Below the pieces are notes generated by a model. The model had not been told where the DNA came from and did no database searches. It saw only the letters and a program-made list of their open reading frames with translations. Shown here piece after piece: positions 22,567 to 32,165 of a DNA stretch of 64,000 nt. This stretch comes from CAYTLW01 sp964438735 (GTDB taxonomy: Bacteria; Myxococcota_A; UBA9042), in contig CAYTLW010000031.1 in the NCBI GenBank assembly GCA_964438735.1, positions 1 through 64,000 of the forward strand, written 5' to 3'. Numbering within the stretch: position 1 is the stretch's first letter; each line of letters begins with the position of its first letter. Both the position numbers and the translations under genes were made by a program.

Positions 22567-24080
22567 GGGACCACCTCGGGCGCTGGAGGGCGCAGCAGGT
22601 GAGCGCCGTTTTCGCGATTGCAGACGTGGCCGACACGCAGCAGGGTGGCCTCGTCGAAGTGCCGACCGATCAGCTGCAGGCCCACGGGCAGGCCGTCGTC
22701 GGCAGGCTGCAGGGGCACGCACAGGGCCGGCAGCCCGGCCAGGTTGGCGCCGGTGGTGAACACGTCCATCAGGTAGGTGGCGACCGGATCATCGGTCATC
22801 TCGCCGAGCTTCCACGGCGGCACCGGCGAGGTCGGTCCGATCAGCACGTCACATTGCTGCAGGGCGGCCAGGAAATCGTCGTGGATCAGCCTCCGCACGC
22901 GACAGGCCTTGTCGTACCAGGCGTCGTAGTAGCCCGACGACAGGGCGAATGTGCCCAGCAGGATTCGGCGCTTCACCTCGACGCCGAAGCCTTCGCCGCG
23001 GCTGCGCTCGTAGAGACCGTCCAGGGCGCCGCCGGTCGACGTTCGATGACCGAAACGCACGCCATCGTAGCGGGCCAGGTTGGCCGACGCTTCGGCGGTG
23101 GCGATCAGGTAGTAGGCGGCGATGGACTGCCGGGTATGGGGCAAGCGGATCTGCACGATGGTGGCGCCGCGGTCGGCGAGCAGCTCGCAGGTGGTCTCGA
23201 TGCGCTTTTTGATGGTGGCGTCCAGTCCGTGGGCGTCGGCCAGGTACTCGCGGGGCACGCCGACCCGGAGTCCCGCCACGTCCTGAGCCAGGGACGCGTG
23301 ATAGTCGGCTACGGGCTGGTCTGCGCTGGTGGAGTCGCGATCGCAGCGACCGGCGATCACAGCCAGCAGCCGGGCCACGTCAGCGACAGAGCGCCCGAAC
23401 GGGCCCACCTGGTCGAGCGAAGAGGCGTAGGCGACCACTCCGTAGCGCGACACGCGGCCGTAGGTGGGCTTCAGCCCGACCACGCCGCAGAAGCTGGCCG
23501 GCAGCCGGATGGAGCCGCCGGTATCGGTGCCCAGGGAGCCGAAGCCCATGCCCGACGCCACCGCCACCGCCGAGCCTCCGGATGAACCGCCGGGGACCCG
23601 GTCGATGGCCCAGGGATTGCGCGCCGGACCCATCGCCGAGGTCTCGTTGGCCGAGCCCATGGCGAATTCGTCCTGGTTGGTCTTGCCGACCAGCACGGCG
23701 CCAGCGGCTCGCAACCGGGCCACAACCGTGGCGTCGTAGGGTGGGCGATAGCCGGACAGGATGCGCGAGGCTGCGGTCAGCGGCATTCCGACGACGCTGA
23801 TCATGTCCTTGATCGTCAGCGGCACGCCGCCCAGTGGCCCCAAGGTCTCGCCGCGTTGTCGCCTGGCGTCGATGTCGCGCGCCCGGGAGATGGCGCCGTC
23901 GGCGTCCACGTGGAGCATGGCGCCCAGGGCGGAGTTGCGGGCCTCGATACGGGCCAGTACCGCTGCGGTGATGGCCTCGGAGGTGAGCGAGCCGTCGGCG
24001 ATGGCGGCCGCGCAGCCGCTCAGATCCAGGCGATCGAGCGCCTCCGCTGCCACCGTCGTCTTCGAGTTGGCCTCGCTCAT
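22563..24080 (-). CDS. gatA: Aspartyl/glutamyl-tRNA amidotransferase subunit A
   Basis: Glutaminase subunit of GatCAB, amidase-signature family. The Ser-cis-Ser-Lys triad is in place: Lys at about 91 (PLTIKDMI), Ser at about 166 in PGGSSGGS and Ser at about 190 in TDTGGSIRLP. At 505 residues the length is normal. The start overlaps the gatC stop by 4 bases, and the stop overlaps the gatB start, so all three subunits are translationally linked. Confidence 0.96.
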   Translation of the reverse strand: MSEANSKTTVAAEALDRLDLSGCAAAIADGSLTSEAITAAVLARIEARNSALGAMLHVDADGAISRARDIDARRQRGETLGPLGGVPLTIKDMISVVGMPLTAASRILSGYRPPYDATVVARLRAAGAVLVGKTNQDEFAMGSANETSAMGPARNPWAIDRVPGGSSGGSAVAVASGMGFGSLGTDTGGSIRLPASFCGVVGLKPTYGRVSRYGVVAYASSLDQVGPFGRSVADVARLLAVIAGRCDRDSTSADQPVADYHASLAQDVAGLRVGVPREYLADAHGLDATIKKRIETTCELLADRGATIVQIRLPHTRQSIAAYYLIATAEASANLARYDGVRFGHRTSTGGALDGLYERSRGEGFGVEVKRRILLGTFALSSGYYDAWYDKACRVRRLIHDDFLAALQQCDVLIGPTSPVPPWKLGEMTDDPVATYLMDVFTTGANLAGLPALCVPLQPADDGLPVGLQLIGRHFDEATLLRVGHVCNRENGAHLLRPPAPEVVP

Positions 24081-24409
24081 GCCCCGCCGATCACCTTGGG
24101 CACCACAAAGGCGCCATCCTGTACCGCTGGTCCGTTGGCCACGGCAGCCACCACGCCGAGGCCAGGGGCCACCTCGTCGGCCCGCATGGGGGTCGGCCCG
24201 CCGGTGGCGTGGACCATGGGTTCGACGTCGCTGGTGTCGACGGCCTGCAGCTCTTCGAAGTAGCCGAGGATGCGCGCCAGGTCCCTTTCCAGAAGCTGCA
24301 TCTCGTCCTCATCCAGACGGATGCGGGCCAGCCGGGCCACCGCGCGGACGTGCCTGCCGTCGATCAGGGGGGCGCCGGCAGTCCCGGCATCGCGTTCAGA
24401 GGAGCTCAT
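24077..24409 (-). CDS. gatC: Aspartyl/glutamyl-tRNA amidotransferase subunit C
   Basis: Small GatCAB subunit of 110 residues that wraps around GatA and aids complex stability. The N-terminal helix HVRAVARLARIRLDEDEMQ and the ILGYFEELQAVDTSDVEPM segment are characteristic; the tail ends in DGAFVVPKVIGG. Its 5' end overlaps the end of manC by 14 bases. The order gatC-gatA-gatB is standard. Confidence 0.93.
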   Translation of the reverse strand: MSSSERDAGTAGAPLIDGRHVRAVARLARIRLDEDEMQLLERDLARILGYFEELQAVDTSDVEPMVHATGGPTPMRADEVAPGLGVVAAVANGPAVQDGAFVVPKVIGGA

Positions 24410-25478
24410 CGCGGCCCAGTCTCTTCAGCTCGTCGACGACCTTGCGCACGTCCTGCGAACGCTCGATGGGCATGGCGAGCACGGCGTTACCGGTGGCGAC
24501 GACCGCCATGCGCGACAGGCCGACGCCGGCGACTGTCACACCCTCGCCGACCAGAACCGATTCTTCGCAATCGATGGCCAGCACATCACCACGGCTGAAA
24601 TTGGTCGCTCCGTCGGCGCGCTGATCGAGCAAGCTGCGCCAGGTGCCCACGTCGCTCCAGCCAGCGTCCAGTCGCACGGAGCGCAGATCGGATCGATGCT
24701 CCATGATGCCGTAGTCGATGCTGATGGAAGGGCAGGTGGGGAAGCGCTCGGCCAGCTCGCGCTCGAACTCAGGCTCGCCGAAACGGCCGCAACTGCCGTC
24801 GCGCAGGGGAGCCAGGGCGGCGTCCACCGCCGGCAGGTGTTCGGCCACGGCCTTCAGCGCCAGATCGGCGCGGATGACGAAGACGCCGCCGTTCCAGAGG
24901 TGGCGGCCGCCGAGCAGGTAGGCTGCGGCGGTGTCCAGATCGGGCTTCTCCACAAATCCGACCACGCCGAAGACCTCTGTCTCACCCGGCACGGGGTCGG
25001 CCAGTTCGATATAGCCGAAGCCGGTCTCCGGGTGCGTGGGGACCACGCCCAAGGTGACGATCCAGCCTTGATCGGCGTGCTCTGCGGCCAGGGAGAGGGC
25101 AGCGCGGAATCGCTCCGGCGAAGCCAGGTGATGGTCTGCCGGCAGCAGCGCGACGATGGCGTTCGGGTCGATCTGCATGGCTGCGATGGCGGCCAGGGCC
25201 ATGCAGGGCGCCGTGTTGCGGGCCGCCGGTTCGCCGATGATGTGGCTGTCGGGCAGCTCGGGCAGCTCGGTGCGGATGGCGTCGACCAGGCGCTGATTGG
25301 TGATCACCAATTGCCTGTCCGGCGGGCAGATGGGCGCGATGCGCTCGCTGGTGGCGCGCAGCAGGCTGCGATCTTCGAGCAGGGCGAGCAGCTGCTTGGG
25401 ACGTTGTTTTCGGCTGGCGGGCCAGAAACGGGTGCCGCTGCCGCCGGCCATGACGGCACACACGAGTCGATCGGACAT
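24396..25478 (-). CDS. manC: Mannose-1-phosphate guanylyltransferase
   Basis: Makes GDP-mannose from GTP and mannose-1-phosphate for polysaccharide or glycan synthesis. The nucleotidyltransferase signature AVMAGGSGTRFWPASRKQRPK is near residues 8-28. FVEKP and WNGGVFVI follow in the expected order, and DVGTW occurs in the sugar-binding part. It is 360 residues, the single-domain form without a fused isomerase domain. It is packed against gatC (14-base overlap) and scoB (3-base gap), so it may share a transcript with them although the pathways are unrelated. No other sugar-nucleotide gene is in the window. Confidence 0.9.
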   Translation of the reverse strand: MSDRLVCAVMAGGSGTRFWPASRKQRPKQLLALLEDRSLLRATSERIAPICPPDRQLVITNQRLVDAIRTELPELPDSHIIGEPAARNTAPCMALAAIAAMQIDPNAIVALLPADHHLASPERFRAALSLAAEHADQGWIVTLGVVPTHPETGFGYIELADPVPGETEVFGVVGFVEKPDLDTAAAYLLGGRHLWNGGVFVIRADLALKAVAEHLPAVDAALAPLRDGSCGRFGEPEFERELAERFPTCPSISIDYGIMEHRSDLRSVRLDAGWSDVGTWRSLLDQRADGATNFSRGDVLAIDCEESVLVGEGVTVAGVGLSRMAVVATGNAVLAMPIERSQDVRKVVDELKRLGRDELL

Positions 25479-25481
25479 GGT

Positions 25482-26144
25482 TCAGGCCTCGACGGTGATG
25501 GTGCCGACTTCACCGGTGACCAGGAGCTCGCAAGCGGTCTTGGCGCGTACCTCTTCGACCGTGTGGCCGGGCGCCAATTCGCGCAGTACAAGGCCGTCCG
25601 CGGTCACGTCCATGACCGCCAGATCGGTGACGATCATGTCGACGCAGTTGCGGCCGGTGAGCGGCAGGGTGCACTCCGGCAGAAGCTTGGCATCGCCGCG
25701 CCGGTTGCAGTGGGTCATGGTGATGATCACCCGCCGCGCGCCAGCGACCAGGTCCATGGCGCCGCCCATGCCCTTGACCACCTTGCCCGGTATCATCCAG
25801 TTGGCCAGGTCGCCATTCTCGCTGACCTCCATGGCGCCCAGGATGGTCAGGTCGACGTGTGCGCCGCGGATCATGGCGAAGGACTCGGCCGAGTTGAAAT
25901 AGACCGAGCCCGGAATCTCCGTGATCGTCTGCTTGCCGGCGTTGATGAGATCGGCGTCTTCGTCGCCCTCGTAGGGGAATGGGCCGACCCCCAACATGCC
26001 ATTTTCGCTCTGGAGCACGATGTCCATGCCCTCGGGGATGTAGTTGGCGACCAGGGTGGGGATACCGATGCCGAGGTTGACGTAGAAGCCATCCTGCAGC
26101 TCGCTGGCGACGCGAGCGGCGATCTGTTGACGGGTCAGGGCCAT
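25482..26144 (-). CDS. scoB: 3-oxoacid CoA-transferase subunit B
   Basis: Beta subunit of succinyl-CoA:3-oxoacid CoA-transferase, which moves CoA between succinate and acetoacetate or a related oxoacid. The catalytic Glu lies in SENGMLGVGPFP (Glu at about residue 47). The glycine loop NLGIGIPT (23-30) and KVVKGMGGAMDLVAGARR agree with the family. The 220 residues match a free-standing B subunit. Subunit A is usually the immediate neighbour; here it lies 33 kb away at 59757 on the other strand. The substrate cannot be fixed from sequence. Confidence 0.92.
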   Translation of the reverse strand: MALTRQQIAARVASELQDGFYVNLGIGIPTLVANYIPEGMDIVLQSENGMLGVGPFPYEGDEDADLINAGKQTITEIPGSVYFNSAESFAMIRGAHVDLTILGAMEVSENGDLANWMIPGKVVKGMGGAMDLVAGARRVIITMTHCNRRGDAKLLPECTLPLTGRNCVDMIVTDLAVMDVTADGLVLRELAPGHTVEEVRAKTACELLVTGEVGTITVEA

Positions 26145-26171
26145 GGTGAACTCCGCTTGGGAGGTGGGGGT

Positions 26172-27386
26172 TCAGGGCTTGGATTCGTCGGGCCTGGTTG
26201 CGGGCGTTGCCGCCTTGGCAGCTTCGCCGACGAACTTCCTCCAGGCCTGCAGGTCGGCGCCAAAGCGCTTTCCGGTCAGGTTTTCTAGCGCGTAGACGAC
26301 GTAGTTGGCAACCTCGCCTTCGCTTCGCTCAAGGGTCTGGACCAGGCGTGGCACCACGGTCCGATCGCCGACATCGGGCAGCGCCTTGAGCAGCGCCAGG
26401 CGCTCTTGTTCGTCGGCTTTGGCGTAGCGATCCATCAGCCGTCCGGCAGTGCCGGTCGGTGGGAAGACGCCCAACGCGTGCAATACCCAGGTTCGCTCGT
26501 CCGCCGTCAGCCCAGCGTCCACGGCAGCCTCCAGCACCAGGGGACCCAGAGAACTCGCCTCCATGGCCACCGCGGCGCGCGCCGCCTGGCCTCGCAGCAG
26601 GGGCGTCTTGAGGGCAAAGGCGATCGCCGGTTCGGCATAACGTGTCGGCACCGCGGTCAGCAGGCGCAACGCGGCTCGGCCGATGTCACGTTCGGAGTGA
26701 TCGACCAACTGCGTGGCCAGCGGCACTGCGGCCCGGGCTCGAAAACCGGCCAGGGCGTCCAATGAGCGAATCCGCGCCGGCGCGAATACCTGGGCCCGTC
26801 CCGCGACGGCGATGAGCGGTTCGATGGCGCGGTCGTCACTGATGAGCCCGAGCGCATGGGCGGCGGCTGCTTGAGCGCGCAGCCGCTTGCCGTCATCAAG
26901 CGCCGCGATCAAGGTCGGTACTGCGCCGCGATCGCGCAGCAGCCCCAGGGCGCCAGCGGCGATCACGCGCGATCGATCGCTGCCCTTCTTCAGGCTCGTG
27001 AGCAGATCGGCGGCTGCGCTCTTGTCTCCGAGTCGGGCGACGGCCGCGAGCAGGTCGATTCGGGCCTCGCTATCCGCTGGCAGTCGCCTGGCGACTTTCA
27101 GCACCGCAGGCGCCTGCTCACGGGTGCCCAGCACGCCGATGGCCACCGCTGCGCGGGCGAGCCAGGTCGCGTCCTCGGCGGTGGCGGTGGACAGCCAGGT
27201 CAACAGGGCGCCGGCTACCTTGTCGCGGTTGTCGAAGGCCTGGACCAGTGCTGGGCAGGTGGACCGATCGATGGTCTCGCACTGCAGCAGGGCGAGGTCC
27301 CCCTCAAGTGCCGGCGGCGCCGCCTCCCCGATGTGTGGGGCGACGAGCGCCGCAAGCGTGATCAGAATTGCAAGGCAGTGTCTCAT
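26172..27386 (-). CDS. Exported HEAT-repeat protein
   Basis: The 404 residues start with a signal peptide (MRHCLAILITLAALVAP, likely cut after GEA). The rest is repeated alpha-helical pairs of 30-40 residues, for example RVIAAGALGLLRDRGAVPTLIAALDD and AHALGLISDDRAIEPLIAVAG, typical of PBS-lyase/HEAT repeats that act as protein-binding scaffolds. There is no enzyme motif. It lies 33 bases downstream of the DUF2330 gene on the same strand and may be co-transcribed. The M1 peptidase gene nearby also carries HEAT repeats. Confidence 0.8.
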   Translation of the reverse strand: MRHCLAILITLAALVAPHIGEAAPPALEGDLALLQCETIDRSTCPALVQAFDNRDKVAGALLTWLSTATAEDATWLARAAVAIGVLGTREQAPAVLKVARRLPADSEARIDLLAAVARLGDKSAAADLLTSLKKGSDRSRVIAAGALGLLRDRGAVPTLIAALDDGKRLRAQAAAAHALGLISDDRAIEPLIAVAGRAQVFAPARIRSLDALAGFRARAAVPLATQLVDHSERDIGRAALRLLTAVPTRYAEPAIAFALKTPLLRGQAARAAVAMEASSLGPLVLEAAVDAGLTADERTWVLHALGVFPPTGTAGRLMDRYAKADEQERLALLKALPDVGDRTVVPRLVQTLERSEGEVANYVVYALENLTGKRFGADLQAWRKFVGEAAKAATPATRPDESKP

Positions 27387-27419
27387 CGAAGCCCCCGAAG
27401 CGGCCTCGATGATGCCCGC

Positions 27420-29306
27420 TCAGAGGCGCGCCGGCAATCGGTTGCGGCGCAACACCAGGGCGGCCAGGGCGAGCAGTCCGAGCAGCGCCAGGCCCAGGGG
27501 GCCGCCGCCTGCGCTGGTGCCGGCCGTGCAGCTACCGTCCGAATCGTCGGCGCCGCCACCCGGTGCGGTCGGCTTGCCGTCGACGGTCGTGTAGTCCCAG
27601 GTGGGCTCCTTCAGGTCCTTGATGAACTCCGGGCTGAGGCTGGGCTTGCCGGCCTCGGCGTTGTTGAGCTCCGCGTCGACCTTGTCGGCATCCTCGGGGT
27701 CGATCTCCAGTCCCAGCCCCTGCTCGTCGAGCACCTCGACCTTCTTGGCAGCCTGGCCGCCCGAAGTGATCGGGAAGGCGTCGCCGCCCTGGCCGAAACC
27801 GACCGTGGAGTTGGGGAAGAAGCACGAGCCGCGATCCTTGGGTACGTCCAGCAGCAGCTCATGGCCGTCCTCGAGCTTGACCAGCACCTGGTGGGCCTCG
27901 TTGCTGCCCTTCTTGCAGATGGGCTCGGCCTTGGCGGTGTGAACATTGTCCACATTGGGCAGCTCCTTGTTGAAGGCGAAGATCGGATCCTTGTTCATCT
28001 CGGGCGGCGAGACGGTGGTGTACAGGCGGGTCAGGTAGGGAACGCTGTCGAACTGCTCCTGCACGGCGGTCAACGGCGCCACGATGAGCTCCTCGAGGTC
28101 CATGGCGAATTGCACCGGATCGAACTTCTGCTTGGCGACCGCATTCTTCATGCTCGCGCAGGGCTCGGTGGTGCAGCCCTGACACTGGATGCAGCCGTAG
28201 AACTCCTGGTCGGTCTTGTCCTGGTAGGCCTTGGGCTTGGGAACGTGCTTGCGGATCAACTCCTGCATCTGGGTGGTGCGGGGGTAGCCCTTCTGTAGCA
28301 GTTGGCGGAGGAACTCGCCCGGATCGTTGATGGCCGCAAACTGCTTGGGCTCCCAGCTGTCGTTGGCGAAGCGGTTCTTCCAGCAGGTCTGCTGCTCGCT
28401 GCCGAAGCATTTGCCGCCCTTGGTCGGCTGGGCGTATTCGGTGGTGAAGGCGTGGCCGGAGGCCTGGTCGACCGCGGCGTTGACGACGGACTTGTAGTTG
28501 CTGCCGGGCTGCAGCCAGTCGACCGTGCCCTCGTTGATCTCCACATGCAGGAAGTTCTTCGGGATGGCGCGCGACTGGCCAAGGACCCACGCGACGATAG
28601 GCATGTCTTCTGACGCGGCGATGCGGGTCAGGCGCAGGGGCAGGCAGGGCGAGGTCTCGTCCAGGGTGACCACGATGGGCGCCAGGTCGCCGGCGCCTTT
28701 ATCCTTCTGCAGCTTCAGGGCCATGAAGAGGTACTTCTCGGCGGCGTAGAGCTCAATCAATGGCTTGCTCTCGTTGGGCTGGACGTAGCCGTTCTTGTTG
28801 AGCCAGTCGAAGATCTCGGAGCCCTTGTCGCCCTTGAGCGTGACCTGCTCGTAGGGGCCGACGTTCTTCTGCTCCAGGACCTGCACGCCCCCCTTGGTGC
28901 CGTCGTTGCCGCCGGCGCCGCTCTCGGCCGACGCGGCCATCAGGCAACGACCACCCGGGTAGCAGTCCTTCTTGTTCTCCCACTGCAGCTGGAAGCGTGG
29001 CGCGGTGACCTGCTCCAGGACCTGGAAGACGGAGTCCGAGCCGATGCCGGTCTGCGGCATGGAGGGCAGCGGCAGCAACCAGGAGAACTTGTCGTCATCG
29101 CCGGTGTAACTGATCTGGATGTGCACGCTCATCTTGTCGTCGTGCTGGATGTACAGGATGCGCTCGGCGCTCTGATCCACCGGTTGGGTGAAGCAGAAGA
29201 AGCCGCCACAGGCCAGCGCCGTTGCGGGCAGCAGCGCTGCGGCGATCAGGGTGATGAGCGCGGCGCCAAATCGGCTGCCTGCGTGGGTCGTGAGTGGGTA
29301 TTTCAT
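27420..29306 (-). CDS. DUF2330 exported protein with MYXO-CTERM-like tail
   Basis: A 628-residue protein with a signal peptide followed by CGGFFC, the usual start of DUF2330 proteins. It has several Cys pairs in the middle (CIQCQGC). The C-terminus is DGSCTAG, a Gly-rich stretch, one hydrophobic helix (GLALLGLLALAALVL) and a basic RRNR end. This resembles the MYXO-CTERM surface-sorting tag of Myxococcota. Function of the DUF2330 family is unknown. The protein is probably transported and anchored at the cell surface. Confidence 0.75.
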   Translation of the reverse strand: MKYPLTTHAGSRFGAALITLIAAALLPATALACGGFFCFTQPVDQSAERILYIQHDDKMSVHIQISYTGDDDKFSWLLPLPSMPQTGIGSDSVFQVLEQVTAPRFQLQWENKKDCYPGGRCLMAASAESGAGGNDGTKGGVQVLEQKNVGPYEQVTLKGDKGSEIFDWLNKNGYVQPNESKPLIELYAAEKYLFMALKLQKDKGAGDLAPIVVTLDETSPCLPLRLTRIAASEDMPIVAWVLGQSRAIPKNFLHVEINEGTVDWLQPGSNYKSVVNAAVDQASGHAFTTEYAQPTKGGKCFGSEQQTCWKNRFANDSWEPKQFAAINDPGEFLRQLLQKGYPRTTQMQELIRKHVPKPKAYQDKTDQEFYGCIQCQGCTTEPCASMKNAVAKQKFDPVQFAMDLEELIVAPLTAVQEQFDSVPYLTRLYTTVSPPEMNKDPIFAFNKELPNVDNVHTAKAEPICKKGSNEAHQVLVKLEDGHELLLDVPKDRGSCFFPNSTVGFGQGGDAFPITSGGQAAKKVEVLDEQGLGLEIDPEDADKVDAELNNAEAGKPSLSPEFIKDLKEPTWDYTTVDGKPTAPGGGADDSDGSCTAGTSAGGGPLGLALLGLLALAALVLRRNRLPARL

Positions 29307-29562
29307 GATGGGCCTCTATGAGTCTGTGGCCGGCGTGGGGGTGTGTCGGCACGCCGACGGTCACCCCATGTACTTGCATCTCCCATGCCAATGATCAAGC
29401 GGCCTGGAATTGAAGGACAACCATTCGTAGAAACGGGCTTTTCATCTTCTCAGAGATCTCATCGGCCGATCGGCTGGCGCCCGGGCGTGGAGAAAATCAA
29501 CACCGTCGCGTTGAGAAAAACATCGGCTTCGACAACCCGGCGAGCCATGGCCACCGCCGGCT

Positions 29563-32136
29563 TCAATCTCGCTCTCCACTGCGGGTCAGGTGCCTGTCGA
29601 GGCGGTCGACCAGCTCGCGCTGACGCTTGCGCATCGTGTCCAGATCCGCGCGAAGTCCGTCGACCTCGCGGCCGGCTCCAAGCGATTTGCTCAGTCTGAG
29701 CACACCCTCGCGGGCACGGCGTCGGACGCGGCCGTTGCGGGTGGAATTCACCAGCCGCTGCAACAGGGACAGGGCGCGGCCGTCGCCGAGGCGTTCGAGG
29801 TGGGCCGCCAGGGTCAATTGGAGGCGGAATGCGTCGTCTCCCAGCCAGGGCTCGAGCGCTCGCGCCGCCTGTGCCGGGGCGCTGTACTGGCCGGCCAGGC
29901 AGCGCACAACGCCGCAGCGGGCGAGGATGTCGTGGCGACGGGCCAGCCAGGGCTCCACCAGGGGGATGATGGCCGGATCCTGCAGGGCGGCGAGGCCATC
30001 GAAGACACCCACGCGAATGGTTTCATTCCAGCTGTCGCGTTCGAGCGCGGCGGTCAGGGCCGGCAGTGCGGATGCCTGACGCGTGCGGCCCAGAGCGCGG
30101 GCCAGCTCGGCTTCGACAAAGATCGAAGGGTCGCCGTCGGCCAACCGGGCGGCCAGCACGTCGGCCACGGCGGGCTCCGCGAAGTTGCCCAACGCCGTCA
30201 CCACGGCGCGACGCGCCTTGGGGTGCGGCAGGTCCAGCGCGTCGATCAGCGCATCCCGGCTGGCGCGCAGATTTGTGCCGGCCAGGGCGCTGGCCACTTC
30301 GGCCTGTACGCACCAACTGGCGTCGTCCATGAGCGCGCGGACCAGCGCGGCGTGGTTGCTCTCGCCCGGTCGTCGGGCCAGGGCACCGGAGGCGGCCATG
30401 CGTGCTCGGGCGGGCACGTCGGCGCCGATGATGGTGCGCAACATGGGATCGGGCAGGTCCAATTCGACGCTGGCCAGCAGGTCGCCGCGCGGATCGAAGA
30501 TCACCATGGCCGGCGCGGCACCCAGGTTGAAAGTGAACACCTCGCGTGCGCGCGCGATCTTCAAGACGTGTTCGTGCCGGGTGCCATCCAACTCGACCAG
30601 CAACAAGGACGCTTGCAGTCGGAAGAGCGCGGCGTCTGCCGGTGTCTGCTTCTGCTCGACCACCAGCGAGAAGCGCTTGTCGTCGTCGCTCCAACGGCCC
30701 TGGATGGAAAGCTCCGGGTAGCCCTTTCCCCGTTCGATCCACTGGTCGAAGAAGGCGCCCAGATCGACGCCGGAGAAGGCCTCGAATGTGCGCCGCAGAT
30801 CGCTGGTTTCCACCAGCCCGTCGGCATGTCGCTCGACGTAGCGTCGCACGCCGCCGAAGAAGGCTTCGTCGCCCAATTGCCGTCGAAGCATGTGCAAGAC
30901 GGCGCCGCCCTTTTCGTAGAGGTGGGCATCGAATACGTCCAGTGGCTCATGCCAGTGACGGTTGACTACAGTTCGACGGTAGCGGTCCCGATCTTCGGCC
31001 ATGTAGGAGCGCTGGTACTGCAGGCGGGCATAGTCGAACTCGTCGCCGCCGTCTGAGTGGGCCCGCCAGAGCAGCTCCCAGTAGGTCGCGAACCCCTCGT
31101 TGAGCCAGGCGTGGGGCCAGGTCCGGCAGGTCACCAGGTCGCCAAACCACTGGTGGGCCAGCTCGTGGCTGACCAGCGGATCGGAGCTGAAGTCGAGCGC
31201 GGCTCGCTGGTCGTGCAGCGTACGATCGGTCTGGGTGGTCATGGACGCGTTCTCCATGCCGCCAAAGACGAACTCCCCGACCGCCACCTGGGCGTACTTC
31301 TCGTATGGATAGGGCACTCCGATCAGCTCTTCGTAGGCGCTGATCATCGCCGGCGTGCGACCGAAGGAGCGCTCTCCTTCAGCCTCTCGACCCGGCAGCA
31401 CCCAGTAGCTGACCTCGAAGGGCTCCGACTGCTGGATGACCTGCACGAAGGGGCCGATGGTCAGGCTGATCAGGTACACGGGCAGCGGCCGCTCCATGGC
31501 CCAGTCGAAGATGCGTCGGCGGGGATCGGACGACGGATAGATGTTGCGCAACATGCCGTTGGAGAGGGCCACCATGTCCTCGGGCACGTCGGCGAGGAGC
31601 TTGAAATGCAGTTTGTGGTTGGGGCTGTCGTGACAGGGGAACCAGAATCGGGAGTCTTCGTCCTGGTTCTGACTCCAGGCGTGTTGCACCCGATCGGGAT
31701 GCTCTTCATCGGGCTCGATGAAGTAAAACCCCTCATGAGGACTTTTGCAGCTGAAGTCGATGGCCAGGCGCACGGTGTCGCCCCGTCGATGCTCGTCGGT
31801 CAGCGTCACGTACAGCTCGCGCCCATCGCCCTGGCAGGCGCAGTTGTGGCCGTCGCCGTCGAAGGCGCGCAGGATCTCGACGCCGTCGGCGTCGAAGCGC
31901 GCACGGGTCAGCCGGGTCGCCCGAACCACGCCTTCATAGGTGGCTGTTCCCTCGATCGTATGGGCGTCCAGATCCACCCGCACGGACAGGCATAGAGAGC
32001 GCCAGTCGATCGGCACGTCCGGGCCGTACCTCGCATCGGCGTCTGCAAATTCGAAGGACCTCGGACCGCCGATGAGGCTTGTCATCGACGCCGCCTGGAC
32101 CGACTCCACCTGGTCGAAACCGCGTTCGCTCTTCAT
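29563..32136 (-). CDS. M1-family zinc aminopeptidase with C-terminal HEAT repeats
   Basis: An 857-residue metallopeptidase. GGMENAS occurs near residues 290-296 (the substrate-binding GxMEN motif) and the zinc site HELAH at 324-328 with the third ligand Glu in NEGFATYWE at about 347. Residues from about 600 on are helical repeats such as RDALIDALDLPHPKARRAVVTALG, of HEAT type; family aminopeptidase N enzymes also have a helical C-terminal domain. No signal peptide is seen, so a cytoplasmic role in peptide trimming is likely. Start ATG 32136 is chosen since the upstream extension (to 32250) overlaps the next gene and is Pro/Gly-rich; ATG 32085 is an alternative. Confidence 0.9.
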   Translation of the reverse strand: MKSERGFDQVESVQAASMTSLIGGPRSFEFADADARYGPDVPIDWRSLCLSVRVDLDAHTIEGTATYEGVVRATRLTRARFDADGVEILRAFDGDGHNCACQGDGRELYVTLTDEHRRGDTVRLAIDFSCKSPHEGFYFIEPDEEHPDRVQHAWSQNQDEDSRFWFPCHDSPNHKLHFKLLADVPEDMVALSNGMLRNIYPSSDPRRRIFDWAMERPLPVYLISLTIGPFVQVIQQSEPFEVSYWVLPGREAEGERSFGRTPAMISAYEELIGVPYPYEKYAQVAVGEFVFGGMENASMTTQTDRTLHDQRAALDFSSDPLVSHELAHQWFGDLVTCRTWPHAWLNEGFATYWELLWRAHSDGGDEFDYARLQYQRSYMAEDRDRYRRTVVNRHWHEPLDVFDAHLYEKGGAVLHMLRRQLGDEAFFGGVRRYVERHADGLVETSDLRRTFEAFSGVDLGAFFDQWIERGKGYPELSIQGRWSDDDKRFSLVVEQKQTPADAALFRLQASLLLVELDGTRHEHVLKIARAREVFTFNLGAAPAMVIFDPRGDLLASVELDLPDPMLRTIIGADVPARARMAASGALARRPGESNHAALVRALMDDASWCVQAEVASALAGTNLRASRDALIDALDLPHPKARRAVVTALGNFAEPAVADVLAARLADGDPSIFVEAELARALGRTRQASALPALTAALERDSWNETIRVGVFDGLAALQDPAIIPLVEPWLARRHDILARCGVVRCLAGQYSAPAQAARALEPWLGDDAFRLQLTLAAHLERLGDGRALSLLQRLVNSTRNGRVRRRAREGVLRLSKSLGAGREVDGLRADLDTMRKRQRELVDRLDRHLTRSGERD

Positions 32137-32165
32137 GATGGAACATGTATCGCGGCGGGCCGGAC

